Position numbers and translations under genes: made by a program
The notes under the pieces: generated by a model
Seen by the model: only the letters and a program-made list of their open reading frames with translations
Database searches by the model: none
What the model was told of the DNA's origin: nothing
Shown: piece by piece, positions 23,096 to 34,920 of the stretch
Layout of the letters: every line of letters begins with the position of its first letter
Position numbering within the stretch: position 1 is the first letter of the stretch
Source: Prinsepia uniflora
Taxonomy: Eukaryota > Streptophyta > Magnoliopsida > Rosales > Rosaceae
Length of the DNA stretch: 64,000 bases
Direction of reading: 5' to 3'
Assembly: GCA_032719365.1 (NCBI GenBank)
Contig: CM064867.1
Coordinates: forward strand, 41,007,651-41,071,650

Positions 23096-26000
23096 CATAC
23101 TGTCCATCGGTCTGCGGATGAAAAACAGTGCTGAAATGCAGCCTCGTACCAAGGGTTCTCTGCAAACTCTACCAAAATATAGATGTAAACCGTGGATCCC
23201 GATCCGACACAATCAATTCTGGTGTCCCATGCAGCCTAATAATCTCATCAACAAACATATGAGCTAACTGATTTGGCTTGAAGGTTTCACCCACTGGCAA
23301 GAAATGAGCTGACATCGTATGTCTATCCACAATCACCCAAATTCTATCAAAACTTCTTCATGTCTTAGGCAACTTAAACACGAAGTCCATGGTGATGTGA
23401 TCCTATTTCCACTCAGGGATCGGAAGAGGCTGCCAAGCTCCATATGGTCTCTGTCGTTTAGCCTTTACCTGCAGATAAGTTAGACATCTACCAATATACT
23501 CTGCAATCTCTCTCTTCATGCCAGTCCACCACTAATACTCTCTGAGTGTACGATACATCTTTGTTCCTCCTGGATTCATTGCGTACGCTGAAATGTGGGC
23601 CTCCTCAAGTATCTCGAACCTCAACTCTGCATCTGCAGGCACACACAATCAGCCCTTTTTCAGTAAGGCTCCATTACAGCTGATAGTAAAATCTTGCTGA
23701 TCACCTACTTCAACTTCTATCCTTAGAATACACAATATAGGATCTTAAAGTTGAGCCTCTATAATCTGGTCAATCAAGATGGGTCTCACATGGAAGCTAG
23801 CCAACAAAGCTCCCCCATCATCCACTCCGAGAATGACTCCACCTTTTCAGAGTTCTACTAACAAAAACAAATACACCATATTCAGATGAGCCATTGAACT
23901 TGAAAACTTCCTGCTCAAAGCGTCTGCCACCACATTTGCCTTCCCGGGATGATACTCGATGGTGCAATCGTAATTCTTGATCAGCTCCAACCATCGTCTT
24001 TGTGTCAAATTCAGTTCCTTTTGAGTGAAAAAGTGCTTCAGGCTCATGGTCCGTGAAAATCCTGCACGTCTCCTCGTATAGAGAGTGTCTCCAAATCTTC
24101 AGAGCATGTGCCACTGCCGCCAATGCTGCATCAACATGCATCCCAATCCCTTCAACGAAGCATCACTGTATACCTCAAACTCCCCACTGTCATCTGGAAG
24201 AGCTAATACCGATGTAGAAGTCAACCATCTTTTTTACTCCTGAAAGCTCTATTCGCAACGTTCGTTCCAATTGAACTTAACCCCTTTCCTGGTCAAACAG
24301 GTTAATGGAGCAGTAATGGTAGAGAAACCCTCTACGAAACGTCTATAGTATCAAGCCAACCCTAGGAAACTGCGGACTTCAGTAACAGTTTTCGATTGTT
24401 CCCAATTATTCACGGCCTCTGTCTCATTGGGGTCCACACTAATCCCCCTAAGCCGAAATCACATGGCCTAAGAAGCCTATATTGTTCAGCCATAATTGAC
24501 ACTTTCTCAGCTTAGCATACAACTTATTCCTTCTCAGTCTGTTCAGCACCAATCTCAAATGCTTCTCGTGCGCTCTAGCACTCTTTAAGTATACTAGGAT
24601 ATCATCGATAAATCCTATCACAAACCGATCAAGGTATGATTGAAACACTCAGTTCATCAGACCCATAAATGCAGCTGGTGCATTTTTCAATCCAAATTGC
24701 ATCACCAGAAACTCATAGTGGCCATATCTCGTCCAGAAAGCAATCTTCAGAACATCTTCCTCGGTAATCCTCAACTGGTGGTATCCCGACCGAAGATCAA
24801 TCTTCGAGAATATTTAGCCCTCTCAACTGATCAAACAAGTCATCTATCCGGGGCAGGGGATACTTATTTCTCACCGTAAACTTGTTGAGTTGCCGGTAAT
24901 CTATGTAAAATCGCAGACTACCGTACTTCTTTCTTACAAACTACACCAGAGCTCCCCAAGGCGATGTACTGGGTCAAATAAATCCCATATCCACCAACTC
25001 GTGTAATTGAACCTTCAGTTCCCTCAACTCGGTCGGTGCCATACGATACGGCTCTTGCGATATAGGTCTCGTACCTGGCAGAAGATCGATGGTGAACTCA
25101 ATCTCTCGGTGGGGTGGTAATCCTGGCCGATCCTCCGAGAATACATCTGGAAATTCCTGCACCACTAGTATGTCCTCTGCTCTCTAGGGTGTACCCCAAC
25201 TATCCATAACATGAGCCAAGTAGCCTTGACAGCCTTTCCTCAGCAACTTTTTTTCTTTCAAAGCTGATATAACTCCAGAGGATAACACCCTCTGATCTCC
25301 CTGAAAGGTAGTCTCGGGTAGTCCAAGACTCTGAAAGGTCACCCTCTTATCGTACCATTCGATCGATGCATGATGATAGGTCATCCAATCCATCCCAAGG
25401 ATGACATCAAAATCGTGTAGATCCAGAAGTATCAGGTCTGTTACAAAATCCACATCTCATATCCTCATCGGACAATCCCTCAATACCTGATTCACAATGT
25501 ACACATCCCCGGTTGATGTACCTACTCCCATATCATAACCAAGTGCGGACACCTCTCTATCCACTAACAATGTACAACTCCGAGATATGAATGAATGTGT
25601 AGCTCCAGGGTCTATCAAAATGTGTACGGCATGCTCTAAAATAGTGAGCGTATCTGTCACTACTCTCGAGGCTGCTATGGCCTATTGTTTAGTCACTGTA
25701 AACACTCAAGCATATGGTCCCGACGGTCGACCACATCCTCGTAATCCACGGTAACCATCTCTGTCTCCTCCATAACCTCGGCCACCAATCGCGTATGAAG
25801 TTGTGGCCGCACGCGAATCCTATCCTACTACACTCCGACCAAAACCACCACTACTTTTCAGATATGGGCACTTTTGCCCGAAGTGGCCAAGCTCTCCACA
25901 TACATAATAGGTTAGCACCCTCGGTCTACTCGTAGATCCCACTGAAATACCACTCATCTGAGGAGGTTGTGGTGCTCTATAGCCAAATTTCTGAGTACCG

Positions 26001-26716
26001 ATGTGCCTGCCAAACCGTCCACTGCCAGATGAGGATGAGGCTTCAATGAAACAGCCTCCCTTTGGGGCTCTCTATCTCGAAGGTCCAGCATACGAATGCT
26101 CTCGGTGTCGTCCATCCCTAGAAAACTATTGTCGAGTCGAAAAAAATTCCTTCACTCTCACAGCTGCATCGATTAGATCCCTTAGTGTAGCATAGGATCC
26201 TAGTGTCACTATATCACGGATCTCTCCTTGCATGCTCATCTCGAATCGGTGACAATTGTTGGCCTTAGTACTCACGAATGCAGAAGCAAAGCAGAACAAT
26301 CTCTAGAAACACTGCTCATAATCTGCAATTGACATGCTCCCCTGCCAGAGCTGTAAGAACTCTGCTTCCTTGGCGTCACAGAAAGAGCAAGGGTAGTACT
26401 TCTCCTGAAAACGCTCTCTGAAGACCCCACATGTCACTGTCTGGACATCCCAACTAGACATCTCCAAGCCGTACCACCACTCATGGGCATCACCATCCAG
26501 CAAGAAGGTGGTTAGCATGACCTGATCCTCTGGAGGACATCGCATCACCATGAAGATCTGCTCCATCCGAAAAATCCATTGGTGGGCTTCCTCAAGGTCG
26601 GACCTACCACTAAACACCGTCGCCCCCAAGCACTGGGATCTCTCAATGCTAGCGCCCTATAAATCCCTAGAGACATCATCATCAGAGTGTGCAGGGGCTA
26701 CTCAGCTTGGAGGCAT
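23096..26716 (-). pseudogene. Element I gag-pol remnant
   Basis: Gag start ATG at 26716-26714 (MPPS, then a stop). Pieces in order toward lower coordinates: gag core 26303-26629 (FLLDGDAHEWWYGLEMSSW, EKYYPCSFCDAKE), protease near 25600 (IDPGATHSFISRSC; DPG in place of the usual DTG/DSG), 25184-25453 (LDLHDFDVILGMDWM), protease-RT linker 24974-25165, RT with FIDDILVYLKS near 24590, RNase H near 23850-24140, integrase finger and core 23100-23640. Each piece is in a different frame or ended by a stop. The palm motif and many family residues survive, so the assignment is safe. Confidence 0.82.
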
Positions 26717-26793
26717 GTTTATCTATTAAGAGGTATAGATCAGAACGACATATTAAGAAAGTCATTGTATAATGTACAGACCACTATCCTAAT

Positions 26794-26805
26794 GCTTTGA
26801 TACTA
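26794..26805 (-). other. Element I degenerate primer-binding site
   Basis: Minus strand TAGTATCAAAGC, two changes from the TGGTATCAGAGC of A and B, at the same distance from the LTR. Confidence 0.65.
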
Positions 26806-26808
26806 AGC

Positions 26809-27373
26809 TGAAAGGACCCGTCCCGATCCCCCTGGGACTAGAGTGGGACGTGCCCTGCTCCCGTTTGACAATAATACTCAAGATACCGAAAATACCCTTT
26901 ATGGGCTCAAATATAAACATACATAGTACACTACCACATTGTCAGACAAGGGTAAGTATCTAGTATACATGATCAAGCATATATATATATATATGGTGTA
27001 ATTTGTTCATGTAATTGATTTTAGTGAGTTTAAGCGGCAACTGCCACTAATACCTTTTTGCTGAGTGACAGATGTCGCCTAGAAACCTTAGGACTCATCA
27101 AAAGTGGCTTAATCAGCCAATTAGCCCCAAATTACCATTTTACCCCTGCCCTCACAATTAACCAAAATGCCCTTCATATACCCAGACCCGTAACTTTGTC
27201 ATCCGAACTCTAATTGACGCATGCCGTCTGTCTATGAATTCAGCGTCATGGCCAAAAGTTCAAAAGGCATCTCGAACAAAAAGTCAACTTTCGGCCCTTA
27301 TAACCAAGGGCAAAATCGTCATTTCCTTCCAATTTTTCCAATTTTTCATTTTTCTAATTTCTGGGTCGTCACA
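26809..27373 (-). repeat. Element I 5' LTR, internally deleted
   Basis: Starts TGAAAGGACCCGTCCCGATC and ends GGGTCGTCACA. Only 565 bases, against 2.4-2.9 kb for relatives: the stem arms (26863-26870, 26940-26947) and the final shared box (27215-27235) remain, while the cassette region is missing. An (AT)n run is at about 26975-26993, near the probable deletion point. Confidence 0.75.
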
Positions 27374-27644
27374 TGTAGTGAGTGTTACCTCCTAGACGAT
27401 GCTCTACTTATATGAGCAGATAGAATTGGGATAACGAAGAGATTTCTCACACATAGAAATTATATTAGCTGATCTCGGCAAGGTGCTACTCTAATTATAT
27501 GAGCAGATCCTTGTTCAATTCAATTAAAGAAAATTAACACGATGATGGGTGAATGAAGGCAAGAAATGGACAGCTAGGCCAAGAGAAAGCAAGTCCTTAG
27601 ATCGTTGCTATGAATTAACATTTGATTAGTTTAGTTACAGTAAT
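27374..27644. other. Unassigned spacer between elements I and E
   Basis: AT-rich sequence with an imperfect internal repeat (a GTGCTAC/ATGCTCTAC-TTATATGAGCAGATAG-like segment at about 27400 and 27490). It ends with GTAAT, the target duplication of E. It may be intron or flank of the phosphatase-like pseudogene on the other side of E, but I see no coding similarity. Confidence 0.4.
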
Positions 27645-29514
27645 TGTAATGACTCGTCCTGGAGTTCGGAATTAGATTAGTGATTAATGACGAATTAGTG
27701 CAGTTAATTGGTGATTAGTAGGGTGATTTCGGACGGACGGTTCGAAATGACGGTTTTGTCCCTAGAATGGGCAAAAAGTTGACTTTTGATTCGGACGTTC
27801 AAATGGACTTGGGTCAATGACTGTGACGTAGTACGAGACGTCACGAGTTCATATACAGGTGGCATGTCTTATTCTGACATTCGAGGAAGAAGTTATGATG
27901 TTTGGAAGTTCAGGGGTATTTTGGTAATCTGGTTGAAAAGGAGCAAATTGTTGACTTTTTATACGAAAAGTATTTTTAACGTATTTCGAGGACCATTAAG
28001 TAGGTCTCGATTCCCTGAGTACAACCACAGGCGGCACGCTGTCATCGAACCTCGGACGGCTCAAATTTTGGTCTAAATGCCTTAGGGGCAAAATGGTAAT
28101 TTGTGTGGCAGTAGGGGTAAAACGGTCTTTTGTCTGCCCTTGTTTAAATTTTGATCAATGGGAGGACGACATTTGTCCCTAGTGGGATATTTTTCACCTG
28201 GATCAGTAGAATATGGTCATTTGTCCATTCTCCAATGGCTTCTAGCCTATTCTCACATTTTGATCGATTAAACCAGGGCAGAGGGGAGTGTTGCCGTGCA
28301 TTCTAGGTTCAGTCGTGTGAGAGATCAAGGTGTGTGTGTGTGTGACTGAGTGAAAATCAGAGAGACTGCTGGTGTGAGGAAAAGGAATAGAGAGAAGAGA
28401 GTGAAGGGGGGAAAAGAATCAGATCGAGAAAGGAAGAGTGTGACAATGTGACATTTTTTTTAGCCCGTGAAACTCTCAAAGTGCAAAGCCCAGGAAACTT
28501 CAGTTGTTGGCTGTATTTAGTGATTACAAAGGAACTAGGAAGGTGTGAGGATCGTGGTGGTGTCCACGGTGGAGAAAAGGGGTCAAGGTAAGCAGTTTTC
28601 ATACCTCTTTTTCTATGTCTTTATCAGAATTTGCAGTTTGGATTTTGATCGATGAATACATGATTTGGGTGCTTGGTTTAGCTTCTGGAAGTTGAGACGT
28701 GTTCAGAGAGCGTGAAACTGTGGGCGAAGGACGATGATGGTGGCTGGGAACAGAGGAGGTTCTCAAATAAGCATTTTTTATATATTATTTTATACCTTTT
28801 ATACTTGACTTTTAATATTAAAATAATAAATAATTAGATAAAATAATTTATTTTGTGATATTTTTGTTTAAATAAATAAAGCTTGTAATTTGGAGCATTT
28901 TGGCAAAAAAATCGTCTCGATCGGAATTATAACGAATAAATTATGTACGAAATTCGGTGAAAATATTAATTAATTTACAATTTAAATTAATTCAGTAATT
29001 TAAAAGCCTAAAACATTTTATTTGCAGCCCAATTTAATTGTTGCAAGCCCGTAGCACAGTAGAAATCATGTGGCCCAAGTCTCCTGCTAGCCCAACCAAG
29101 CCTGCGGCCCAAGACTTCGGCCCAAATCCATGACCAGTCCAGGAATCAGCCCCTCAATCCATCGGAAGGCGCCTGCCGAAGCCACCGTCTCACGATCGGC
29201 GTGCTTGTGTTAAACAAAGTCCCTCCAGTCATCACGCATGCGCTGCTCTCAACTGCGCCTGTCAGCAGCAGCTTACCAACTCTCCAACCACTTGTCAGCC
29301 CACTGCGCCACCCAATTCAGAGTCTAGAATTCAACAGCTAGCCACCAACTCCTCAACTGCTCCTTTGAAGCAATTTTCCAGCATGACTTTTTCAGATTTT
29401 CTGCATTTTTCTGCCATTTTCCAGCACCAAACAAGCCCAAAATCATCATTTTCCATCATTGATCATCATTTCATTTATTTTATTTTATTTTGTATTTTTA
29501 TATTGAATATTTTA

Positions 29515-29540
29515 GGCCTCCCTCTATAAATAGGGAGGCC
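29515..29540 (+). promoter_or_regulatory. Element D promoter: TATA box inside an inverted repeat
   Basis: TATAAATAG at 29525-29533 is flanked by GGCCTCCC and GGGAGGCC, exact reverse complements. The 3' LTR copy at 37992-38017 keeps both arms. The pyrimidine-rich stretch after it (CTCTTTTTG, CTCTAGTTC) fits a transcript start. Confidence 0.7.
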
Positions 29541-30508
29541 ATTTCACTGGTAGAGAGATCCCTATTTTCTCCCATATTATTTCTCTTTTTGTAGTTTATC
29601 TCTAGTTCTTCTCTCCTTTTAGTTCATCTTCTTTCTTTAATTTTGGGGACCATTTTAACTTCTTGTAGTTTCTTTTATTTAATTAGCTTTCTCTTAAATT
29701 CTTATTCTTAATTTATGTTATTTTTATATTATTTATTAATTACATTTCTCTTACTTTGTTATTGTGATTTTTCTTTGAGATCTCTTAAACACATTTTTAT
29801 GCTTTACTTAAGAAATACCTAGGGCAAGTATTTCCGAAATAATTCTAGAATTTAAGTCCGCATTCTTATGTTTTATCCTCCATCTTCATAAGATTCTAGC
29901 CGCTGTTTGGTGTTCCTTATGAATAACATTCCATAGTTTCCATCCACTTTCGGACTCACAAGCTGTTCTTGGGTTCCGAAAGTGCAACTTTATTTCCCTT
30001 ACTTAAATTCTTGTTATTGTTTCAGTTTACTTATATTTCAATATATGTATTGGTATTTTCTTTCTAACATTTGTAAGTAAGAATGCAATCTCCATGTGTT
30101 TTACTTTTTGAATTTATTTTACTTCATATGTTTTAGTGCTTAAACTTCAATTCTACGCTAAGTGTTTATGACCGTTGTTTGGTGCACTTAGTAGAAAATT
30201 GAAGAGATTTAAATGTTTGACACACATTGAAATCAATAACATAAGGTGAATCGTATTATAAGTGTTTATGACCGTTGTTCGGTGCATTTGTAATATTGAA
30301 AAATATATGCATGTATTTGAGATGATTAAGGTAGGATTTCGTGATTGGTTCAATATGAGCATGATGTTAGAGTGTTGGTAAAAATATGTATTTGAAGAAA
30401 GTTCACTTGAACAAAAGTTAAAGTAGAAGTAGAATTAAGTTCTTAATTGTTTTTATTTGTTTTCTTTATTATATGATTACAATATTTCAAACCCCTCATT
30501 TAATTTTT

Positions 30509-30620
30509 TATTCTTTTATTCTTTATTTCATTAATTCGTTAATTCTTTTATTCTTTTATTCTTTAATTCTTTAATTCTTTATTATTTAATTCTTTAATTC
30601 TTTAATTCATTATTCTTTTT
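30509..30620. repeat. Simple repeat near the 3' end of the D 5' LTR
   Basis: Tandem TTCTTTTAT and TTCTTTAAT units. The other LTR (52590-52740) has a different number and order of units, as expected for slippage after insertion. Confidence 0.8.
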
Positions 30621-30767
30621 AACTAATATATTATTAATATTATCTAATTTCCCTAGTTAAGAACGATCCCTATTTACCAATACTATAACTACACAAAAAA
30701 GGTTTAAATTGCATAATACTCAAATTACGTGTTTAATTTAATGCGTAGTTTGGGCATTATCAATTTT

Positions 30768-30785
30768 TGGCGCCGTTGCTGGGGA
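30768..30785 (+). other. Element D primer-binding site (tRNA-Asp type)
   Basis: TGGCGCCGTTGCTGGGGA, one change from the TGGCGCCGTTGCCGGGGA known for Athila/Ogre-type elements, five bases after the LTR end. Confidence 0.85.
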
Positions 30786-30799
30786 AATTGAAAATCATT

Positions 30800-31612
30800 T
30801 TAATATATTGGTGTATGTATATAAATTGTGCATATTATACTTGTTTATATTTATTTTATTTTATTTTGGTTCATATTTTATTTGTTCATAACTTTTAGTT
30901 ACTTGTTTATAATTCTTATACTTGTTTATATTTTATGTATCCATCTTATTTTTGTTCTTATTATTTTTGTTTCTATTTGTTTATTTTTATTTTTATATTT
31001 GTACATATTATACTTGTACATAATGTTTATCTTTATACATGTTAATATTGTGCTGCATATTATTTTTATTTATTTTTATACTTGTTCATAACTTTTATTT
31101 TTATGCTTGTTCATAGTTTGATTCTCACAATTGTTCTTATTATATTTGTTTATAATGTTCATACTTGTTTTTAATTTCTATTTTTTTGTTCATAAATGTT
31201 CATAATTTTTTTTATACTTGTTCATATTATAATTGTTTATGTAAATTTAAATTTTTATTTGACTTGTTCATTTTATACACTCACATACTTGTTCGTAATT
31301 GACTTTCATTTATGTTTGTTTATAATTCTTATACTTGTCATATTATTCTTTGTCATACTTGTACATAATGTTCATTCTTTTTACTTGTTCATAAATGCAT
31401 ATTGTACATGTTCACTTTTCCTTATTTTTACTTTTATTTTTTTTTTTGTAATTAAAAATTGAAAAAAAAACATAAAATGCGTAAAAAGAAAATTCCTTTT
31501 CTACATTTATTTAATTATTAAATTCTGAAAAAAAATTAATTAATAAATAAATATATATATATATATATATATATATTTACTTTCTAACTTTCTTTAGTTT
31601 TAACTTCATATT
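30800..31612 (+). repeat. Low-complexity array in the D interior, part 1
   Basis: Dozens of diverged CTTGTTCATA/TTTATTTTTA units, then an A-rich stretch and an (AT)n run at about 31551-31576. Plus-strand open frames across it (30828-31091, 31196-31462) are F/Y/I/L-rich translations of the repeat, not genes. It resumes at 34482 after solo LTR J. Confidence 0.75.
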
Positions 31613-31625
31613 TGACAGGACCCAC

Positions 31626-31650
31626 CCCGATTATCGCCTCGATAATCGGG
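31626..31650. repeat. Terminal hairpin of LTR J
   Basis: Perfect inverted repeat with arms CCCGATTATCG and CGATAATCGGG and a three-base loop (CCT), 13 bases from the LTR end. Relatives have weaker GGTCCCA/TGGGACC-like pairing at this place. Confidence 0.85.
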
Positions 31651-32204
31651 AAGCATCCTGCTCCCGTTTGACAATCGAACCCAAAAGACTGGAAATCCAA
31701 ATAATATTACATCACACCCATTGTCAGACCAGGGAGATTAAACAAATACAACCGACTGGACATCAAGTCCATAGTTTCACAGAGCATAATATTACAAAAC
31801 AAAATAAAGAACAAATCCTACTCTGTGAACTAACTACTCCGCAACGGAAAACTTTATGCCTTTGCCTTTGCCTCGGCGCTAGCCCCCAAACTTGTACCAC
31901 GACCTGGAGGGTAGTTAAAACAACAAAGTGTGAGTGGACCGAAACAAAAGTTACAGAAAACAGTTTAAGGAAATCGGGGTTCGCCCTCAAGTTTTATAAC
32001 ACGCATGCATAACCAGATATTCGAAAACCGCGTATTAAACATTAGAAATCATTTTTTTCGAAACACATGTAACACGTTACAGAAAACCGTCATACCTCAT
32101 GTAAAATAATATAAGATTACCAAAATCCAGATACCGTCATTTTGAAACATCAATTACGCAAATTAAGTAAAAAGTGAATCAACCATAGCAATTAAACCGT
32201 TGGA

Positions 32205-32455
32205 TCCATCCGAGTCTTTAAACTCAATATCAGGCCTTCCCGGGATATCAACGAGTCTTTAAACTCAAAACATAATCAATAGGCCTCGGGGGTATCACAA
32301 TAACCGAGTCTTTAAACTCACGAGTCTTTAAACTCAATCCGGGTCTTTAAACCCAATTTTCCGACCCCGCCCCCGTCATCATCAATTAACCGGGTCTTTA
32401 AACCCAAAACCAGATCCAACAATCAACCGGGTCTTTAAACCCAAAACCATTTATA
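32205..32455. repeat. Minisatellite in LTR J with near-palindromic unit
   Basis: About eight copies of GAGTCTTTAAACTC or GGGTCTTTAAACCC. The outer bases co-vary (GAGT..ACTC, GGGT..ACCC). It lies between the two cassette arms. Confidence 0.8.
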
Positions 32456-34481
32456 AACAAAATAAACCAGGATTCAACATGATCCGTTTTCCAAAAATCA
32501 TTCCAAAAATCATATCTTGTCATAATAGGACTTATGTCCGAAATCACATGCAAATTCCAAAACATGCAATTCCCGAAATCACTTCACAAATATAATCAAA
32601 CATCATAAATACGTAACATGCATAATCATATCCAAATCCTTCATCAAAACATCATTCATGCATAGGAGAAAACCGTAACCCCAAAATGCGTGAAATACGA
32701 TGAATATCTCAAAAAGCGTGACATCACGTAGAACCGAAATATCATATTTATCATCATAAAATCATAAGTGAAAACACAAGATAAATAAGTAAAATAGTCA
32801 TGCATGCAAAATTTGGAAATCAAAAGTCCACTCACGGTTTTAGGACGCGTCAATCGCGCCCCGTGCGCTCCTCAGTAGCTTCGGAAATGTCCGGGCCTGT
32901 AAAAACGTACAAGGAGGGTTACAATCATCCCCAAATAACTCGTAGGATTTTTCCTAATTTTTTCGGATTTTTCGACGAAATTAACCTTAAGGACCTAAAC
33001 TTCCGAACTCCCGAAATTATCCCGAACAACTCCCGATCGACTCGAACTCTAAAGATAAAATGTGAATTAGACTGAAAGGAATAAGTTTCATGTTGACCGT
33101 GACCAGAGATGACATCACATGCGTCGTCACTCGCCGCCCAAAGTGGCTGCTCGTGTAGGCCACGCGCACAGCTACAGTGTCGTTTCTCCTACCCGACTAG
33201 CCTGTTAAACGGGTCTGTTACCCGCAATTCAACCCGACCAGTTAACCCTCAATTCTCCATCAATTCCTCCCATTTTCAATCCTATCATCTTCTCTAACCC
33301 ATTAATTTGAGTTCTGTACCAATGATTAACCTCGACTGTCCCTAAATCGATCAAACCCAGACTCGAACAGTCGAACAATTCGACGTCCGGAACTCACCCA
33401 ACCTAGCCCCATTTTCAAATTAACTCAGACAGGAGCTTAAGAGAACCTAGACGAACACAATTGCACAGCCAATTGAACAAGCCGTTACCTGGTAGCCGTG
33501 GTCCTCAACCCTGTGTTTCCCAGAAACTGGAACTTGAGTTCCTGAGCAATCCTTGATCAAAGCTCTTTAATTCTTACACGGGGATGTTTGTAATGGTCTC
33601 AGAATGCTAATCCAACTCACGGTTTGGCTCGACTCACCTCAAAACTTGACCTTTGAATTTCCCTCCATTCCTGGTTTTTCTTCCCCGTCTCAAACCTCTC
33701 ACTCTCAACTCTCTCTCAGACTACCAGAAGCTTGCAAAATGAATCCTCTCCCACTCCCTTACACGGTTAATCGATCAGTGTAGCCAACAGCCCGTGGGAG
33801 ACCAACTGAGGTCTCTGAAAATGGTTTCCCGCAAACACAGAAACCACGGCCATTTTTTAAACCAACTCGTGCTCTGAAACTCTGCCCAAACACGCTTGAA
33901 TGCCTCCCACAATCTCAAAGTCCATAAACTAATCCCACTCATCAGTCCACTAATGCCATAAACAAATTGCACGCACAAATCACCACGGCATGGCCGTGCA
34001 CTCTGTTTTTTACGGTGGTGCTACAGTAACCCGTGTAAAAAGACCAAAATGCCCTCAGGTCAATAATTACCAAAATGCCCTCCAACTTCCGTGACCCGTA
34101 ACTCGGTCATCCGATGTCCGTTTCACGCGTGCCGCCTGTCGTTGTACTCGGGGCATCGAGACGAACCTAACGGTCTTCGAGTCATGTGAAAATCAATTGT
34201 ATTTCGAAAAGTCAACTTTTTCCCCTATATCGTCTAAATTACGATAATGCCCCCGGACCTCCGAACGTCATAACTTTTTCCCCGAGCGTCCAAATCGGAC
34301 GTGCCACCTGTCTATGATCTTGTGACGTCCCGAACTACATCACGGTCAGCGGTCAATGTCCGTTCGACCCTCCAATCAAAAAGTCAACAAATTGACCATA
34401 CGAGACACAGGGGTAAAAACGTCATTTTATTCAATATTTTACAAAATTACATTTTCCGAATTTCCGGGGTGTTACAATGTT

Positions 34482-34920
34482 AGTGCTAATTCATTTTGTG
34501 AATAAATGTTGTATATATGTTACTTGTTATTCTTCATACTTGTTCATAATTATTATACTTGTTCTTACGTTTCATTTGTATGCTTGTTCATTTTTATTTT
34601 TTTATTTTTTTTATTTTATTTGTTTATGTAAATTCAAACTCTTATTATACTTGTCCATACTTTGTTTATAATTGTACATACTTGTTCATACTTGTTTATA
34701 CTTTTTATTTTTATTCATATTTGTTCATAACTTTTATATTTCATAGTGTTCATTCATATTTGTGCATAATTTTTATTTATTTATTTTTTCTTGTTCATAA
34801 TTGTACATATTTGTTCTTACTTATTTGTTTATACTAGTTAATAATTTGTTTATTACTTGATTACAGTTATTTTATTCATGTGTTCATGTATTTATTTAAG
34901 TTTCTCTTTTTCTTCAATTA
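34482..34920 (+). repeat. Low-complexity array in the D interior, part 2
   Basis: The CTTGTTCATA-type array continues to the right of J, ending in an A-rich tract near 34920-34955. Open frames 34477-34837 are translations of the repeat. Confidence 0.75.

Larger units (their letters stand above)
23096..27373 (-). mobile_element. Retroelement I, old truncated Tekay-type chromovirus
   Basis: Minus-strand element lacking its 3' end: the integrase core stops near 23096 against CACTA sequence, so the integrase C-terminus, chromodomain tail and 3' LTR are absent. The 5' LTR (26809-27373) is shortened internally. No target duplication can be assigned because one end is lost. Divergence from A and B is large, with many stops, so it is the oldest chromovirus here. 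Confidence 0.82.
28760..30762 (+). repeat. Element D 5' LTR
   Basis: About 2.0 kb, from TTCTCAAATAAG to GGGCATTATCA. It carries a TATA box within an inverted repeat at 29515-29540 and a TTCTTTTAT/TTCTTTAAT simple repeat at 30509-30620. It aligns along its length with the 3' copy. Confidence 0.85.
31613..34476 (-). mobile_element. Solo LTR J (Tekay-type), inside D
   Basis: 2864 bases, TGACAGGACCC to GGGGTGTTACA on the plus strand, closest to B's LTR at its right end. Flanks ATATT (31608-31612) and ATGTT (34477-34481) fit a duplication with one change. Stem arms 31666-31673 and 31722-31729; cassette arms GTGAGTGGAC 31930-31939 and GTCCACTCAC 32826-32835 with GCATGCAT at 32003-32010 and TGCATGCA at 32801-32808; shared boxes near 34121-34141 and 34297-34316. 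No internal region. Confidence 0.88.

Noticed and set aside
26975..26993. Short (AT)n runs, also at 31551-31576 and 36293-36307
   Set aside because: Ordinary microsatellites with no positional pattern.
30828..31462. Two hydrophobic plus-strand open frames (87 and 88 aa) resembling membrane proteins
   Set aside because: They are translations of the CTTGTTCATA/TTTATTT low-complexity array in D; no start context, no family, and a similar frame appears wherever the array recurs (34477-34837).
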